A DNA stretch of 64,000 nt from Kitasatospora acidiphila. GTDB taxonomy: Bacteria; Actinomycetota; Actinomycetes; Streptomycetales; Streptomycetaceae. The stretch spans positions 3,276,501 to 3,340,500 of the forward strand of contig NZ_VIGB01000003.1 of NCBI RefSeq assembly GCF_006636205.1. The letters are read 5' to 3'. The position numbers and the translations under genes are program-made. Shown one piece after another: positions 25,452 through 37,805 of the stretch. The notes below the pieces were generated by a model. That model was given only the letters and a program-made list of their open reading frames with translations. It searched no databases and was not told the origin of the DNA. Position 1 is the first letter of the stretch, and each line of letters starts with the position of its first letter.

Positions 25452-25660
25452 CCCGCGCGGGAGAGTCCGGAGGTGCCGCAGGGCACGGACCGGCGCCGAA
25501 GGAGCAAGTCCTCCCCGGAATCTCTCAGGCACCCGATACCGCGTGGGCGAGGCGAATCTGGAAAGCGGAACACGGCCGTGCCGTGCGCCCACCCACGGTG
25601 CAAGCCGCGCCATGCTGGTCGCGGTGAAGCTCTCAGGTTGTGACGACAGACGGGGAGACT
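25452..25660 (+). ncRNA. Tandem glycine riboswitch
   Basis: Two glycine aptamers lie in tandem 70 bp before gcvT. Aptamer 1 begins GCGGGAGAGTCC and contains the conserved GCGCCGAAGGAGCAAGTC and GGAATCTCTCAGGCAC segments. Aptamer 2 contains TCTGGAAAGCGGAAC, GGTGAAGCTCTCAGG and a closing ACAGACGGGGAGA. These are the hallmark conserved cores of the class. Glycine binding is expected to switch on gcvT-gcvH (and perhaps glyA-sdaA). The second P1 closes near 25660, so the switch acts between there and the gcvT start. Confidence 0.92.
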
Positions 25661-25729
25661 CCACCGTCCCTCCTTGCCCACCATCGGGCGAGAAGGGCCC
25701 ATCTGCCTGTTACAGACCGGAGTCCCGCC

Positions 25730-26848
25730 ATGTCCCCGCGCCTGACCGCGCTCGACGCCCTGCACCGCGCCCTCGGGGCGACCATGACCGACTTCGCCGG
25801 CTGGGACATGCCGCTGCGCTACGGCAGCGAGCGCGAGGAGCACCTCGCCGTCCGCACCAAGGCCGGCCTCTTCGACCTCTCGCACATGGGCGAGATCACC
25901 GTCTTGGGCCCGCAGGCCGGCGAGCTGCTGGACCACGCGCTGGTCGGCTTCATCTCCGCGCTCGGCGTGCTGCGCGCCCGCTACACCATGATCTGCCGCG
26001 AGGACGGCGGCATCCTGGACGACCTGATCGTCTACCGCACCGCCGAGAACGAGTACATGGTGGTCGCCAACGCCTCCAACGCCCAGGTGGTGCTGGACGC
26101 GCTGACCGAGCGCGCGGCCGGCTTCGACGCCGTGGTGCGCGACGACCGCGACGCCTACGCGCTGCTCGCCGTCCAGGGCCCGGAGGCGAACGCGATCCTC
26201 TCCTCGGTCACCGACGCCGACCTGCCGGGGCTGAAGTACTACGCGCTGCTGCCCGCCACCGTCGCGGAGAAGCAGGTGTGGCTGGCCCGCACCGGCTACA
26301 CCGGCGAGGACGGCTTCGAGATCTTCTGCGCCCCCGCCGACGCCGAGCACCTGTGGCACGCGCTCACCGAGGCCGGCGCCCCGCACGGCCTGGTCCCGGC
26401 CGGCCTGTCCTGCCGCGACACGCTGCGCCTGGAGGCCGGCATGCCGCTCTACGGGCACGAGCTGGACACCTCGCTGACCCCGTTCGACGCCGGCCTCGGC
26501 CGCGTGGTCCGGTTCGACAAGACCACCAACGGCGGCGACTTCGTCGGCCGCAAGGCCCTGGAGGCGGCCGCCGCCCAGGCCGAGGTGAACCCGCCGCGCA
26601 AGCTGGTCGGCCTGGTCTCCGAGGGCAAGCGGGTGCCGCGCGCCGAGTACTCGGTGGTCGACGCCGAGGGCACCGTGATCGGCCGGATCACCTCCGGCTC
26701 GCCCTCCCCGACGCTGGGCAAGCCGATCGCCATCGCCTACCTGGACGCCGCCTTCGCGGCTCCCGGCACCGCCGTCGCCGTGGACGTGCGCGGCAAGCAC
26801 GAGCCGGTCGAGGTCGTCGCGCTGCCGTTCTACAAGCGCGCCCGCTGA
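25730..26848 (+). CDS. gcvT: Glycine cleavage system T protein (aminomethyltransferase)
   Basis: A 372-residue folate-dependent aminomethyltransferase that moves the methylene group from the lipoyl arm of GcvH to tetrahydrofolate, releasing ammonia. Landmarks are MTDFAGWDMPLRYGSEREEH, DLSHMGEI, TGYTGEDGFEI and the C-terminal barrel with VGLVSEGKRVPRAEY and ITSGSPSPTLGKPIA. ATG 25730 gives the family N-terminus. It is first in the riboswitch-led operon; gcvP is not in the window. Confidence 0.96.
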   Translation: MSPRLTALDALHRALGATMTDFAGWDMPLRYGSEREEHLAVRTKAGLFDLSHMGEITVLGPQAGELLDHALVGFISALGVLRARYTMICREDGGILDDLIVYRTAENEYMVVANASNAQVVLDALTERAAGFDAVVRDDRDAYALLAVQGPEANAILSSVTDADLPGLKYYALLPATVAEKQVWLARTGYTGEDGFEIFCAPADAEHLWHALTEAGAPHGLVPAGLSCRDTLRLEAGMPLYGHELDTSLTPFDAGLGRVVRFDKTTNGGDFVGRKALEAAAAQAEVNPPRKLVGLVSEGKRVPRAEYSVVDAEGTVIGRITSGSPSPTLGKPIAIAYLDAAFAAPGTAVAVDVRGKHEPVEVVALPFYKRAR

Positions 26849-26935
26849 TCCCGTCCCCCACACCGTCCGCCGGACCGCGGTCCACTGAGCGGACCGCTTC
26901 CGCACACCCGCTTCCCGCTAATGGAGAATGAGCTC

Positions 26936-27313
26936 ATGAGCAACCCGCAGAACCTGCAGTACAGCAAGGAGCACGAGTGGCTGACCGAGGCCGACGCTGA
27001 CGGCGTGTCGACCGTGGGCATCACCGAGCACGCCGCCGGCGCGCTGGGCGACATCGTCTACGTGGACCTGCCGTCCGTGGGCGACACCGTGACCGCCGGC
27101 GAGACCTGTGGCGAGCTCGAGTCGACCAAGTCGGTCAGCGACCTGTACTCGCCGGCCACCGGCGAGGTCGTCGCGGTCAACCAGGACGTCATAGACGAGC
27201 CGGCCCTGGTCAACTCGGCCGCCTTCGCCGGTGGCTGGCTGTTCAAGCTCAAGGTCACCGACACCGACGACCTGCTGAGCGCCGACGAGTACACCGCGTT
27301 CACCGCGGGCTGA
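26936..27313 (+). CDS. gcvH: Glycine cleavage system H protein
   Basis: A 125-residue lipoyl carrier protein from ATG 26936 ([20 protein letters not shown]) with GGAG 11 bases upstream. The lipoylated lysine is K65 in [33 protein letters not shown] and [12 protein letters not shown] are typical. It carries the aminomethyl intermediate between GcvP, GcvT and Lpd. A perfect hairpin follows its stop. Confidence 0.97.
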   Translation: MSNPQNLQYSKEHEWLTEADADGVSTVGITEHAAGALGDIVYVDLPSVGDTVTAGETCGELESTKSVSDLYSPATGEVVAVNQDVIDEPALVNSAAFAGGWLFKLKVTDTDDLLSADEYTAFTAG

Positions 27314-27324
27314 CTCATCTGAAA

Positions 27325-27350
27325 GGGCGGCCGCAGCGCGGCGGCCGCCC
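27325..27350 (+). terminator. Hairpin between gcvH and glyA
   Basis: GGGCGGCCGC (27325-27334) and GCGGCCGCCC (27341-27350) form a perfect 10-bp stem with a 6-base loop, 12 bp after the gcvH stop. It could terminate or attenuate the gcv transcript before glyA. Confidence 0.65.
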
Positions 27351-27441
27351 TCCGTCCCACCCGTCGCCCACCGCCACCCTTCCAGCGAGGCGCTGCGCGC
27401 GACACCCCCTCAGCACCAGAGCCCCACGGGAAGACGCCACC

Positions 27442-28710
27442 ATGACGGTTCTCAACCAGTCCCTCCACGCTCTCGACCCGGAGATCGCCGCCGCGGTCGA
27501 CGCCGAGCTGCACCGCCAGCAGTCCACCCTGGAAATGATCGCCTCCGAGAACTTCGCCCCGGTGGCGGTCATGGAGGCCCAGGGGTCGGTGCTGACCAAC
27601 AAGTACGCCGAGGGCTACCCCGGCAAGCGCTACTACGGCGGCTGCGAGCACGTCGACGTGGTCGAGCAGATCGCCATCGACCGGATCAAGGCGCTGTTCG
27701 GCGCCGAGGCCGCCAACGTCCAGCCGCACTCCGGCGCGCAGGCCAACGCCGCCGCGATGTTCGCGCTGATCCAGCCGGGCGACACCATCCTGGGCCTCAA
27801 CCTGGCCCACGGCGGTCACCTGACCCACGGCATGAAGATCAACTTCTCCGGCAAGCTCTACAACGTGGTGGCCTACCACGTGGACGAGAAGACCAGCCTG
27901 GTCGACATGGAGGAGGTGGAGCGCCTCGCCAAGGAGCACCAGCCCAAGCTGATCATCGCCGGCTGGTCCGCCTACCCGCGCCAGCTCGACTTCGCCGAGT
28001 TCCGCCGGATCGCCGACGAGGTCGGCGCCCTGCTGATGGTCGACATGGCGCACTTCGCCGGCCTGGTCGCGGCCGGCCTGCACCCGTCCCCGGTGCCCTA
28101 CGCGGACGTGGTCACCACCACCACCCACAAGACCCTGGGCGGCCCGCGCGGCGGTGTGATCCTCTCCAAGGCCGCGCTGGCCAAGAAGATCAACTCCGCG
28201 GTCTTCCCCGGCCAGCAGGGCGGCCCGCTGGAGCACGTGATCGCCGGCAAGGCGGTGGCCTTCAAGGTCGCGGCCTCCGAGGAGTTCAAGGAGCGCCAGG
28301 AGCGCACCCTGGAGGGCGCCAAGATCCTGGCCGCCCGCCTGCTCCAGGACGACGCCACGGCGGCCGGTGTCTCGGTGCTCTCCGGCGGCACCGACGTCCA
28401 CCTGGTCCTGGTCGACCTGCGCAACAGCGAGCTCAACGGCCAGGACGCCGAGGACCGCCTGCACGAGGTCGGCATCACGGTCAACCGCAACGCGGTGCCG
28501 AACGACCCGCGCCCGCCGATGGTCACCTCCGGCCTGCGGATCGGCACCCCGGCGCTGGCCACCCGCGGCTTCCAGGCCGAGGACTTCACCGAGGTCGCCG
28601 ACATCATCGCCGAGACCCTGCTCCCTGGCTTCGACGAGGCCAAGATCGCGGCGCTGCGCACCCGGGTGACCGCGCTGGCCGAGAAGTACCCGCTCTACCC
28701 GGAGCTCTAG
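27442..28710 (+). CDS. glyA: Serine hydroxymethyltransferase
   Basis: A 422-residue PLP enzyme that interconverts glycine plus methylene-THF with serine plus THF. Motifs are [37 protein letters not shown], the PLP lysine K230 in [14 protein letters not shown] and [13 protein letters not shown]. It takes methylene-THF and glycine from the cleavage system and hands serine to SdaA. The gene follows gcvH after 128 bp with a hairpin between. Confidence 0.97.
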   Translation: MTVLNQSLHALDPEIAAAVDAELHRQQSTLEMIASENFAPVAVMEAQGSVLTNKYAEGYPGKRYYGGCEHVDVVEQIAIDRIKALFGAEAANVQPHSGAQANAAAMFALIQPGDTILGLNLAHGGHLTHGMKINFSGKLYNVVAYHVDEKTSLVDMEEVERLAKEHQPKLIIAGWSAYPRQLDFAEFRRIADEVGALLMVDMAHFAGLVAAGLHPSPVPYADVVTTTTHKTLGGPRGGVILSKAALAKKINSAVFPGQQGGPLEHVIAGKAVAFKVAASEEFKERQERTLEGAKILAARLLQDDATAAGVSVLSGGTDVHLVLVDLRNSELNGQDAEDRLHEVGITVNRNAVPNDPRPPMVTSGLRIGTPALATRGFQAEDFTEVADIIAETLLPGFDEAKIAALRTRVTALAEKYPLYPEL

Positions 28711-28856
28711 GCACCACCCACCGTGGCCGACGTCACTCCCGTCGGTCCGGTCCGTTCCCCCGGGGCACCGCGCACACTGGAACGTGAGCCGGTGCCCCGC
28801 ACCATGCAGTCCCCCGCTTTCCTTCCGGTCCACGAGACCAGACAAGGACGTCCCCC

Positions 28857-30224
28857 GTGGCCATCAGCGTCTTCGACCTCTTCTCCATCGGTATCGGCCC
28901 CTCCAGTTCGCACACCGTCGGCCCGATGCGGGCCGCCCGGATGTTCGCCCGCCGGCTGCGCTCCGAGGACCTGCTGGACCAGGTCGCCTCGGTCAAGGCC
29001 GAGCTGTTCGGTTCGCTCGGCGCCACCGGCCACGGCCACGGCACCCCCAAGGCGGTGCTGCTCGGCCTGGAGGGCAAGTCCCCGCGCACCGTGGACGTCG
29101 CCAAGGCCGACCTCGACGTGGAGCGGATCAAGGAGACCAAGCGGATCGCGCTGCTCGGTGTCCACCTGATCGACTTCGACCCCGACCTCCAGGTGGTGCT
29201 GCACCGCCGCAAGTCGCTGCCGTACCACGCCAACGGCATGACCCTGGTGGCCCACGACGCGGCCGGCGCCGAGCTGCTCACCAAGACCTACTACTCGGTC
29301 GGCGGCGGCTTCGTGGTGGACGAGGACGCGATCGGCGCCGACCGGGTGGTCCCGGACGACACCCAGCTGCGCTACCCGTTCCGCACCGGCGAGGAGCTGC
29401 TCCGGCTGACCCGGGAGACCGGCCTGTCGATCTCCGGCCTGATGCTGGAGAACGAGAAGGCCTGGCGCTCCGAGGAGGAGATCCGGGCCGGCCTGCTGGA
29501 GATCTGGTCGGTGATGAAGGAGTGCGTGTCGGCCGGCATGTCCCGCGAGGGCATCCTGCCGGGCGGCCTCAAGGTGCGCCGCCGCGCCGCCGCCGGGGCC
29601 CGGGCGCTGCGCGCGGAGGGCATCGGCCCGGCCAACGCGATGGAGTGGGTGACCCTCTACGCGATGGCGGTCAACGAGGAGAACGCCTCCGGCCAGCGGG
29701 TGGTGACCGCGCCCACCAACGGCGCGGCCGGCATCATCCCGGCCGTCCTGCACTACTACCAGAACTTCGTACCGGGCGCCGATGACGAGGGCATCGTCCG
29801 GTTCCTGCTGGCGGCCGGTGCGATCGGCATGCTCTTCAAGGAGAACGCCTCCATCTCCGGCGCCGAGGTGGGCTGCCAGGGCGAGGTCGGCTCGGCCTGC
29901 TCGATGGCGGCCGGCGGCCTGGCCGAGGTGCTCGGCGGCTCCCCCGAGCAGGTGGAGAACGCCGCCGAGATCGGCATCGAGCACAACCTCGGCCTCACCT
30001 GCGACCCGGTCGGCGGCCTGGTCCAGATCCCCTGCATCGAGCGCAACGGCATGGCCTCGGTCAAGGCCGTCACCGCCGCCCGGATGGCACTGCGCGGCGA
30101 CGGCCGGCACCACGTCTCCCTCGACAAGGCGATCAAGACCATGAAGGAGACCGGCGCCGACATGAAGGTCAAGTACAAGGAGACCAGCCGCGGCGGCCTG
30201 GCGGTCAACGTCATCGAGTGCTGA
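28857..30224 (+). CDS. sdaA: L-serine ammonia-lyase (iron-sulfur type, single chain)
   Basis: A 455-residue fused L-serine dehydratase starting at GTG 28857 ([20 protein letters not shown]). The beta domain includes [15 protein letters not shown]. The alpha domain carries the cysteines for the 4Fe-4S cluster in [18 protein letters not shown] and [17 protein letters not shown]. It deaminates serine to pyruvate and ammonia, completing glycine disposal by this operon. A strong terminator follows. Confidence 0.96.
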   Translation: MAISVFDLFSIGIGPSSSHTVGPMRAARMFARRLRSEDLLDQVASVKAELFGSLGATGHGHGTPKAVLLGLEGKSPRTVDVAKADLDVERIKETKRIALLGVHLIDFDPDLQVVLHRRKSLPYHANGMTLVAHDAAGAELLTKTYYSVGGGFVVDEDAIGADRVVPDDTQLRYPFRTGEELLRLTRETGLSISGLMLENEKAWRSEEEIRAGLLEIWSVMKECVSAGMSREGILPGGLKVRRRAAAGARALRAEGIGPANAMEWVTLYAMAVNEENASGQRVVTAPTNGAAGIIPAVLHYYQNFVPGADDEGIVRFLLAAGAIGMLFKENASISGAEVGCQGEVGSACSMAAGGLAEVLGGSPEQVENAAEIGIEHNLGLTCDPVGGLVQIPCIERNGMASVKAVTAARMALRGDGRHHVSLDKAIKTMKETGADMKVKYKETSRGGLAVNVIEC

Positions 30225-30234
30225 TCACTCATCG

Positions 30235-30266
30235 GGGGCCCGTGCCGTGGTGACGGCGCGGGCCCC
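30235..30266 (+). terminator. Strong hairpin after sdaA
   Basis: GGGGCCCG-T-GCCGT (30235-30248) pairs with ACGGC-G-CGGGCCCC (30253-30266) around a GGTG loop, 14 paired positions with one G-T wobble. It lies 10 bp past the sdaA stop and is shared with the convergent ATPase gene. Confidence 0.75.
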
Positions 30267-30276
30267 TGGCGCGTTC

Positions 30277-30819
30277 TCAGGCCCGTTCGCGGACCTTGAG
30301 TTCGAACCAGACGCCCTTGCCGCGCGGCAGCAGGTCGGCGCCCCAGCGGTCGGCCAGGGCGTCCACCACGGTGAGGCCGCGGCCGTACTCGGTCAGGCTG
30401 GGCTCGGCGACGATCAGGCAGGGCAGCGCCCGCGAGGAGTCGCGGACCTCCACCTTCAGCCAGCCGGGCCGACGCTGGAGTTTCAGGCCGATGGTCCGCC
30501 CGCCGGTGTGCCGCACGGCATTGGCCACCAGCTCGGCGGTGAGTAACTCGCCGATCTCCAGCAGCTGGTGCAGGCCCCAGGACTGCAGCACCGAGAGCAC
30601 CAGCCGCCGGGCCAGCGGCGCCGACTCGCCCCGGGCCGGCAGCCGCACCTCCTCGGCGCCCGCCGGGTCGCGCAGCCGGGGCAGCACGGCCCGCTCCAAC
30701 TCCCATGCGGAGAGCCGCTCCAGGGCGGCCAGCGAGGACCGCTCGGGTACCGGTGGGGCGTCAGCCGTCAGACTGAGCCCGAGATGTGATGACTGATCGA
30801 CTTCGCCCCATCCCGCCAT
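30277..30819 (-). CDS. ATP-binding protein, HATPase_c anti-sigma-factor-like
   Basis: About 180 residues from ATG 30819 (MAGWGEVDQSSHLGLSLTAD); ATGs at 30828 and 30831 are alternatives. The C-terminal 120 residues form an RsbW-like GHKL ATPase: ARRLVLSVLQSW, N-box LLTAELVANAVRHTGG, EVRDSS and G2 box YGRGLTVVDALADRWGAD. The N-terminal 55 residues are not conserved. It is likely a serine kinase or anti-sigma regulator; the partner is unknown. It is convergent with sdaA. Confidence 0.88.
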   Translation of the reverse strand: MAGWGEVDQSSHLGLSLTADAPPVPERSSLAALERLSAWELERAVLPRLRDPAGAEEVRLPARGESAPLARRLVLSVLQSWGLHQLLEIGELLTAELVANAVRHTGGRTIGLKLQRRPGWLKVEVRDSSRALPCLIVAEPSLTEYGRGLTVVDALADRWGADLLPRGKGVWFELKVRERA

Positions 30820-30913
30820 GCCCACCATCATCGCGGTTCGCACCCGCCCGCGTACGGACAATGACCAAAGGATCACTATTCAGTTGGCATATGACTGGAA
30901 CAAGCCGGGCGGC

Positions 30914-32131
30914 CTACCAAGCGCTCCAGTCCATGTTCCAGCCGCTCAGGCCGTTGTCCGGGGCAACCTGGGCGCCCTTGGAGTTGACGACCTTCACGAC
31001 ATCTCCAACCAGCGAGGAGTCGTAGAACTTCGCGGCGGGGGTGTTCGGGCCGCCCTGGTTGCCGGGGTCGTCCTCCAGGCCGATGCAGCCGTGGCTGACG
31101 TTCTCCGAGCCGAAGGTGTCGTGCGAGGACCAGTTGTTGCCGTGCACGTAGGTGCCGGAGTCGGTCAGCCGCGCCGAGTGCGGCACCTGCAGGTCGTACT
31201 CGCCGGGCTTGAGGCCGGGCACCGAGGCGGAGGTCATGTGGGCGGTGCCCTCCTTGGCCTCGATCACCATGGTGCCGTTGTAGGTGGGGTGCTCGTCGGA
31301 GCCGGAACTGATCGGGATGCTCTGGTCGGGCTGGCCGTCGGTCTGCACGGTCATGGTGTGCTTGGCGGCGTCCACCGTGGAGACCTGGGAGCGGCCGATG
31401 GTGAACGACTCGTCGCGGTCGGAGTTGCCGTAGACGCCCGGCGAGACCTCGACGTTCTTCAGCCGGAAGTGGACCTTGACGGTGGTGCCGGGCTTCCAGA
31501 AGGTCTGCGGGCGCAGGTCCAGGCGCTGGTTGCCCATCCAGTGGCCCTTCACCTGCTGGCCGTCGGAGGCCTCGAAGGTGATCCCGGCCTCGGCCGCCTT
31601 CTGGTTCTTGATCGGCATGCCGAAGTCGACCGAGACGATCATGCCGACGCCGTAGGTGGACCCGGTGACCACGTTGTCCTGGCTGCGCGAGATCTTCGAC
31701 GGGGTGAGCGTGGTGAACGAGCTGGACGCCGTGGTGGCGACGCCCTTGTCGTCGGTGGCCGAGGCCTTCACCTGGTAGGTGTCGGAGACCGAGAGCGCGG
31801 TGGCCGGCACCCAGTCGGTGCCGTCCGCGGAGATGCTGCCCTGGACCGCGGCGCCGCTCTTGTCGGTCACCGTCACCTGGGTCAGCTTGCCATTGGCAAC
31901 CCCGACCTTGAGGGCGGTCGGCGCGGCGTCCTGGGTGCCGTCCTTGGGCTCGAGGTCCAGCACCGCGCTGGACGCGGTCGGCGACGGCGAGCTCGCCGCA
32001 CCGCCCTTGCCGCCGCCCGGCGGAACGGGTGCCGGGGTGCCGCCGCCCTTGGGGCTGCTACTGCCGCAAGCAGTGGCCAGCAGCAGCGTGCCGCCGACCG
32101 CCAGTGCCGCGCCCACGCGTATCGAACGCAT
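30914..32131 (-). CDS. L,D-transpeptidase lipoprotein with Ig-like domains (copy 1)
   Basis: About 405 residues from ATG 32131 (MRSIRVGAALAVGGTLLLAT), with GGGGAG 9 bases upstream; ATG 32146 is possible. The lipobox LATAC is followed by a Pro/Gly linker, two Ig-like domains and a YkuD catalytic domain. The catalytic region is TYVHGNNW...SHGCIGLEDD. It makes or edits 3-3 cross-links in peptidoglycan outside the membrane. The closing LSGWNMDWSAW motif is shared with copy 2. It is likely expressed separately from copy 2 (162-bp gap). Confidence 0.93.
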   Translation of the reverse strand: MRSIRVGAALAVGGTLLLATACGSSSPKGGGTPAPVPPGGGKGGAASSPSPTASSAVLDLEPKDGTQDAAPTALKVGVANGKLTQVTVTDKSGAAVQGSISADGTDWVPATALSVSDTYQVKASATDDKGVATTASSSFTTLTPSKISRSQDNVVTGSTYGVGMIVSVDFGMPIKNQKAAEAGITFEASDGQQVKGHWMGNQRLDLRPQTFWKPGTTVKVHFRLKNVEVSPGVYGNSDRDESFTIGRSQVSTVDAAKHTMTVQTDGQPDQSIPISSGSDEHPTYNGTMVIEAKEGTAHMTSASVPGLKPGEYDLQVPHSARLTDSGTYVHGNNWSSHDTFGSENVSHGCIGLEDDPGNQGGPNTPAAKFYDSSLVGDVVKVVNSKGAQVAPDNGLSGWNMDWSAW

Positions 32132-32293
32132 TCCACTACTCCCCATCACTCGATCCCCGGCTTCTACACGCAGCCCCGCTGCCGCCCGGTTCCCGCGCGA
32201 ACCCTGGCCTCGGCTGTGACACCAGACAGAATGCCCCGCGGCCCGTACATGTGAACGAGGTGGCACGGGCCGCGGGTTGCGCCATGCGCCGGA

Positions 32294-33529
32294 CTACCAG
32301 CTGCTCCACGGCATCGTCCAGCCGCTCAGGCCGTTGCTGCCGCTCACCGTCCTGCCCTTGGAGTTCTTGATGATCACCACGTCGCCGATCAGCGACGAGT
32401 TGTAGAACTTGCCGGCCACCGAGTTGTCGTCGCCGCCCTTGCCGTCCTGCAGGCCGACGCAGCCGTGGCTGGCGTTGGAGACGCCGAAGGCGTTGCCCCA
32501 GTAGTTGCCGTGCACATAGGTGCCGGAGTCGGTCAGCCGCATCGCGTGCGGCACGTCCGGCACGTCGTACTCGGCGCCGACCACGTTGGAGACGGTGGCC
32601 GAGTTCATCCTGGTGACCCGGTCCTTCTCCTCGATCGTCATGGTGCCGTTCCAGGACGGGTTCTGGTCGTTGCCCGCGGTGATCGGGATGGTCTGCACCA
32701 CCTGGCCGTCCCGGCTGACGGTCATCTTGTCACTGGAGGCGTCGACGGTGGAGATCTGCGAGCGGCCGACCGTGAACGCCTCGTCGCTGTTCTTGGGGCC
32801 GTAGACGCCCGTGGCCACCTCGGTGCCGGCCAGCCGGAAGTGGATCTTCACATTGGTGCCGGACTTCCAGTACTGCTCGGGCCGGAAGTCCAGCCGGCGG
32901 GAACTGAACCAGTGGCCCTTCACCTGGGTGCCGTCCGAGGCCTCGAAGGTGATGCCCTTGAGGACGTCGTCCTTGTGGCTGACGGCCTTGCTGAAGTTCA
33001 CCGAGACGATCATCCCGACGCCGTACGTGGTGCCGGTGGTGACGTTGTCGTTCACCGCGACGGTCTTGGCGGGGGTGAGCGTGGTGAAGCTGCTGTCCAG
33101 CGCGGACTGCAGGCCGGCCGCGTCCACCGCCTGGGCGTTCACCTTGTAGAGCATGCCGACCGCCAGCGGACCGGACGGCGTCCAGGAGGAGCCGTCCGCC
33201 GCGATCGCGCCCGCCACCTTGTTGCCGCCCTTGTCGGCCACCGTGACCTGGGTCAGCTTGCCGTCGGCCACCGAGACCTTGACCGCGCCGCTGGGCGCCA
33301 CGTCGTCGGTGCCGTCCTTGGGGCTGACGCTCAGCACCGCCGCCGAGAGCTTCGGGGACGCCGACGCCGCCGGCCCGCCGGAGCCGTCCGCCTTGGAGGT
33401 GTCGTCCGGGCCGCAGGCGGTGGCCAGCACCAGCACCCCGCCCGCCAGCAGCGCGGCGGCCGTTCGCCGGTACCCGGCCCTGACCTGGCTGCTTCCTCTC
33501 GCGGCGGCTGCCGCCTGCACCGGGTCCAC
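32294..33529 (-). CDS. L,D-transpeptidase lipoprotein with Ig-like domains (copy 2)
   Basis: A 411-residue paralogue of the gene at 30914, starting at GTG 33529, with GGGAGGGG 7 bases upstream. Signal peptide and lipobox (LLAGGVLVLATAC) precede a Ser/Ala/Pro linker and two Ig-like domains (AAVLSVSPKDGTDDVAPSGA onward). The YkuD catalytic domain has TYVHGNYWG and SHGCVGLQDG, with a terminal LSGWTMPWSSW. It has the same predicted cell-wall role as copy 1; the tandem pair indicates duplication. It is divergent from glgX. Confidence 0.93.
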   Translation of the reverse strand: MDPVQAAAAARGSSQVRAGYRRTAAALLAGGVLVLATACGPDDTSKADGSGGPAASASPKLSAAVLSVSPKDGTDDVAPSGAVKVSVADGKLTQVTVADKGGNKVAGAIAADGSSWTPSGPLAVGMLYKVNAQAVDAAGLQSALDSSFTTLTPAKTVAVNDNVTTGTTYGVGMIVSVNFSKAVSHKDDVLKGITFEASDGTQVKGHWFSSRRLDFRPEQYWKSGTNVKIHFRLAGTEVATGVYGPKNSDEAFTVGRSQISTVDASSDKMTVSRDGQVVQTIPITAGNDQNPSWNGTMTIEEKDRVTRMNSATVSNVVGAEYDVPDVPHAMRLTDSGTYVHGNYWGNAFGVSNASHGCVGLQDGKGGDDNSVAGKFYNSSLIGDVVIIKNSKGRTVSGSNGLSGWTMPWSSW

Positions 33530-33778
33530 TAGGTGGCCCCTCCCGTTCACGTCCGTGGGTTCGCGCCTCAGCGTCCGGGCGCGCGCGAGCGCCAGGATAA
33601 CTGCGCTGCATGAGTGAATCCCCGGCAGGAGGGCGGCGGCCCGCGGGCCGAAGATCACCGATCGGAAAGCGGCCAGTCCGCTGCGTGTCAGCCGGATTCC
33701 CGCTGGTACACGAGGGAACGATTCCACTCGGCGGACATCTGCCGGTAACAGAACCCTCGGCTCGGAAGGGCACGGCTC

Positions 33779-35962
<2,184 letters not shown>

Positions 35963-36011
35963 CCGGAAAACCTGATGAGAACAGGTACGGGTGCGGCCTA
36001 CCCTCCGAAGG

Positions 36012-37805
36012 ATGGCAGAGAACCCCGCTCCCTTGCCGCAGCCGCCCACCCCCGAACCCACCAGGTCCACGGTGCGCTCGCTGCTGAGACTCCGCGCCTA
36101 CGCGTACCCGATCCGCTGGTACCTGGCCGGAGCCGTACTGGCCGCCCTGCTGGCCTCCGGTGCGGTGCTGGTCACCCCGCTGGTGCTCGGCCGGATCGTG
36201 GACGGCCCGATCGCCCACCGCGACACCGGCGCGCTCTGGCCGCTGGTCGGGCTACTGCTGGTGCTGGGGCTGGCCGAGGCCGGCCTGTTCGGACTGCGCC
36301 GGATCCTGGTCGCCCGCCCGCTGGCCCGGGTCGAGGCGGCGATGCGCGGTGACCTGTACGCCAAGCTGCAGCGGCTGCCGGTGGCGTTCCACGACCGCTG
36401 GGCCTCCGGGCAGCTGCTCTCCCGGGCCACCTCGGACATGTACACCCTGCGGCTCTTCCTGGCCTTCGGGTTCATCTTCCTGATCGTCAACTCGCTGACG
36501 TTCCTGGTCGGTTCGGTGGTCATGCTGGTCCTGGACTGGCGGCTCGGACTGATCGCGCTGGCACCCTCGGTGCCGCTGATGCTGTTCTGCACCCGGTTCG
36601 AGTCCAAGTACTCGCTGGCCGCCCGCACCGCCCAGGACCAGAACGGCGACCTGGCCACCGTGCTGGAGGAGTCGGTGCTGGGCATCCGGATCCTCAAGTC
36701 GTTCGGCCGGCACCGCACCATGGCCCGGCAGTTCGCCGAGCGCGCCGAGCGGCTGCGCGGCACCGAGCTGCACAAGACCCGGCTGCTGGCCGACCTGTGG
36801 GCGGTGATCGTGCTGCTGCCCGAACTGGCGCTCGGCTCCGCACTGGCGGTCGGCGCGGTGCTGGTCGCGCACGACCAGCTGAGCACCGGCGCCCTGGTCG
36901 CCTTCCTCTCCACCGCGCTGGCGCTGCGCTGGCCGGTGGAGTCGATGGGCTGGCTGCTGGCCTACAGCAACGAGGCCGGCACCGCCACCGACCGGCTCTT
37001 CGAGGTGCTGGACGCCCCCGAGCCCCCGTTGACGCACGGCACCGCCGGCCCCGCCACCGGCGACGGCATCCGGCTGCGCGACGTGCGGTTCCGCTACCCC
37101 GACGCCCCCGACGGCACCCCCGACCTGCTGCGCGGCATCGACCTGCACATCCGGCGCGGCGAGACCATGGCCCTGGTCGGCGCGACCGGCAGCGGCAAGA
37201 CCACGCTGACCGCGCTGCTGCCCCGGCTCTACGAGCCCACCGCCGGCAGCATCACGCTGGACGGCCGGGACACCGCCGCGCTGGAGCCGGCCGAGCTGCG
37301 CTCGCTGGTCGCGGTGGCCTTCGAGGACCCGATCCTGTTCTCCGCCACCGTCCGGGAGAACGTGCTGATGGGCGCCCCGGAGGCGACCGACGCGGCGCTG
37401 GAGAAGGCGCTGGCCGTGGCGCAGGCCGACTTCGTCACCGACCTGCCCGACGGCGTCGACACCGAGGTCGGCGAGCAGGGCCTGAGCCTGTCCGGCGGCC
37501 AGCGGCAGCGCCTGGCGCTGGCCCGGGCGGTGGTCGGCGGCCCGCCGTTCCTGGTGCTCGACGACCCGCTGTCCGCGCTGGACGTGCGCACCGAGGCGCT
37601 GGTGGAGGCCGCGCTGCGCGAAGTGCTGGCCGACAGCACCGCCCTGGTGGTGGCACACCGGCCGAGCACGGTGCTGCTGGCCGACCGGGTCGCGGTGCTG
37701 GCCGACGGCCGGATCCTCGACGTCGGCACCCACCCCGAGCTGTTGGCGCGGTGCCCCGAGTACCGCGCGCTGATGAGCGGTGCGCTGGAAGGGAGCGTGG
37801 CCTGA
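36012..37805 (+). CDS. ABC exporter subunit, membrane plus ATPase fusion (subunit 1)
   Basis: About 597 residues from ATG 36012 (MAENPAPLPQPPTPEPTRST); GTG 35991 is an alternative. Six membrane helices (residues about 40-310) precede the ATPase. Walker A is VGATGSGKTTL, signature LSLSGGQRQRLALARA, Walker B FLVLDDPLSALD and H-loop VVAHRPS. Asp after Walker B in place of Glu (DDPLSALD) suggests a degenerate ATP site, as in heterodimeric exporters. Its stop overlaps the start of subunit 2 (TGATG). The substrate is unknown. Confidence 0.92.
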   Translation: MAENPAPLPQPPTPEPTRSTVRSLLRLRAYAYPIRWYLAGAVLAALLASGAVLVTPLVLGRIVDGPIAHRDTGALWPLVGLLLVLGLAEAGLFGLRRILVARPLARVEAAMRGDLYAKLQRLPVAFHDRWASGQLLSRATSDMYTLRLFLAFGFIFLIVNSLTFLVGSVVMLVLDWRLGLIALAPSVPLMLFCTRFESKYSLAARTAQDQNGDLATVLEESVLGIRILKSFGRHRTMARQFAERAERLRGTELHKTRLLADLWAVIVLLPELALGSALAVGAVLVAHDQLSTGALVAFLSTALALRWPVESMGWLLAYSNEAGTATDRLFEVLDAPEPPLTHGTAGPATGDGIRLRDVRFRYPDAPDGTPDLLRGIDLHIRRGETMALVGATGSGKTTLTALLPRLYEPTAGSITLDGRDTAALEPAELRSLVAVAFEDPILFSATVRENVLMGAPEATDAALEKALAVAQADFVTDLPDGVDTEVGEQGLSLSGGQRQRLALARAVVGGPPFLVLDDPLSALDVRTEALVEAALREVLADSTALVVAHRPSTVLLADRVAVLADGRILDVGTHPELLARCPEYRALMSGALEGSVA

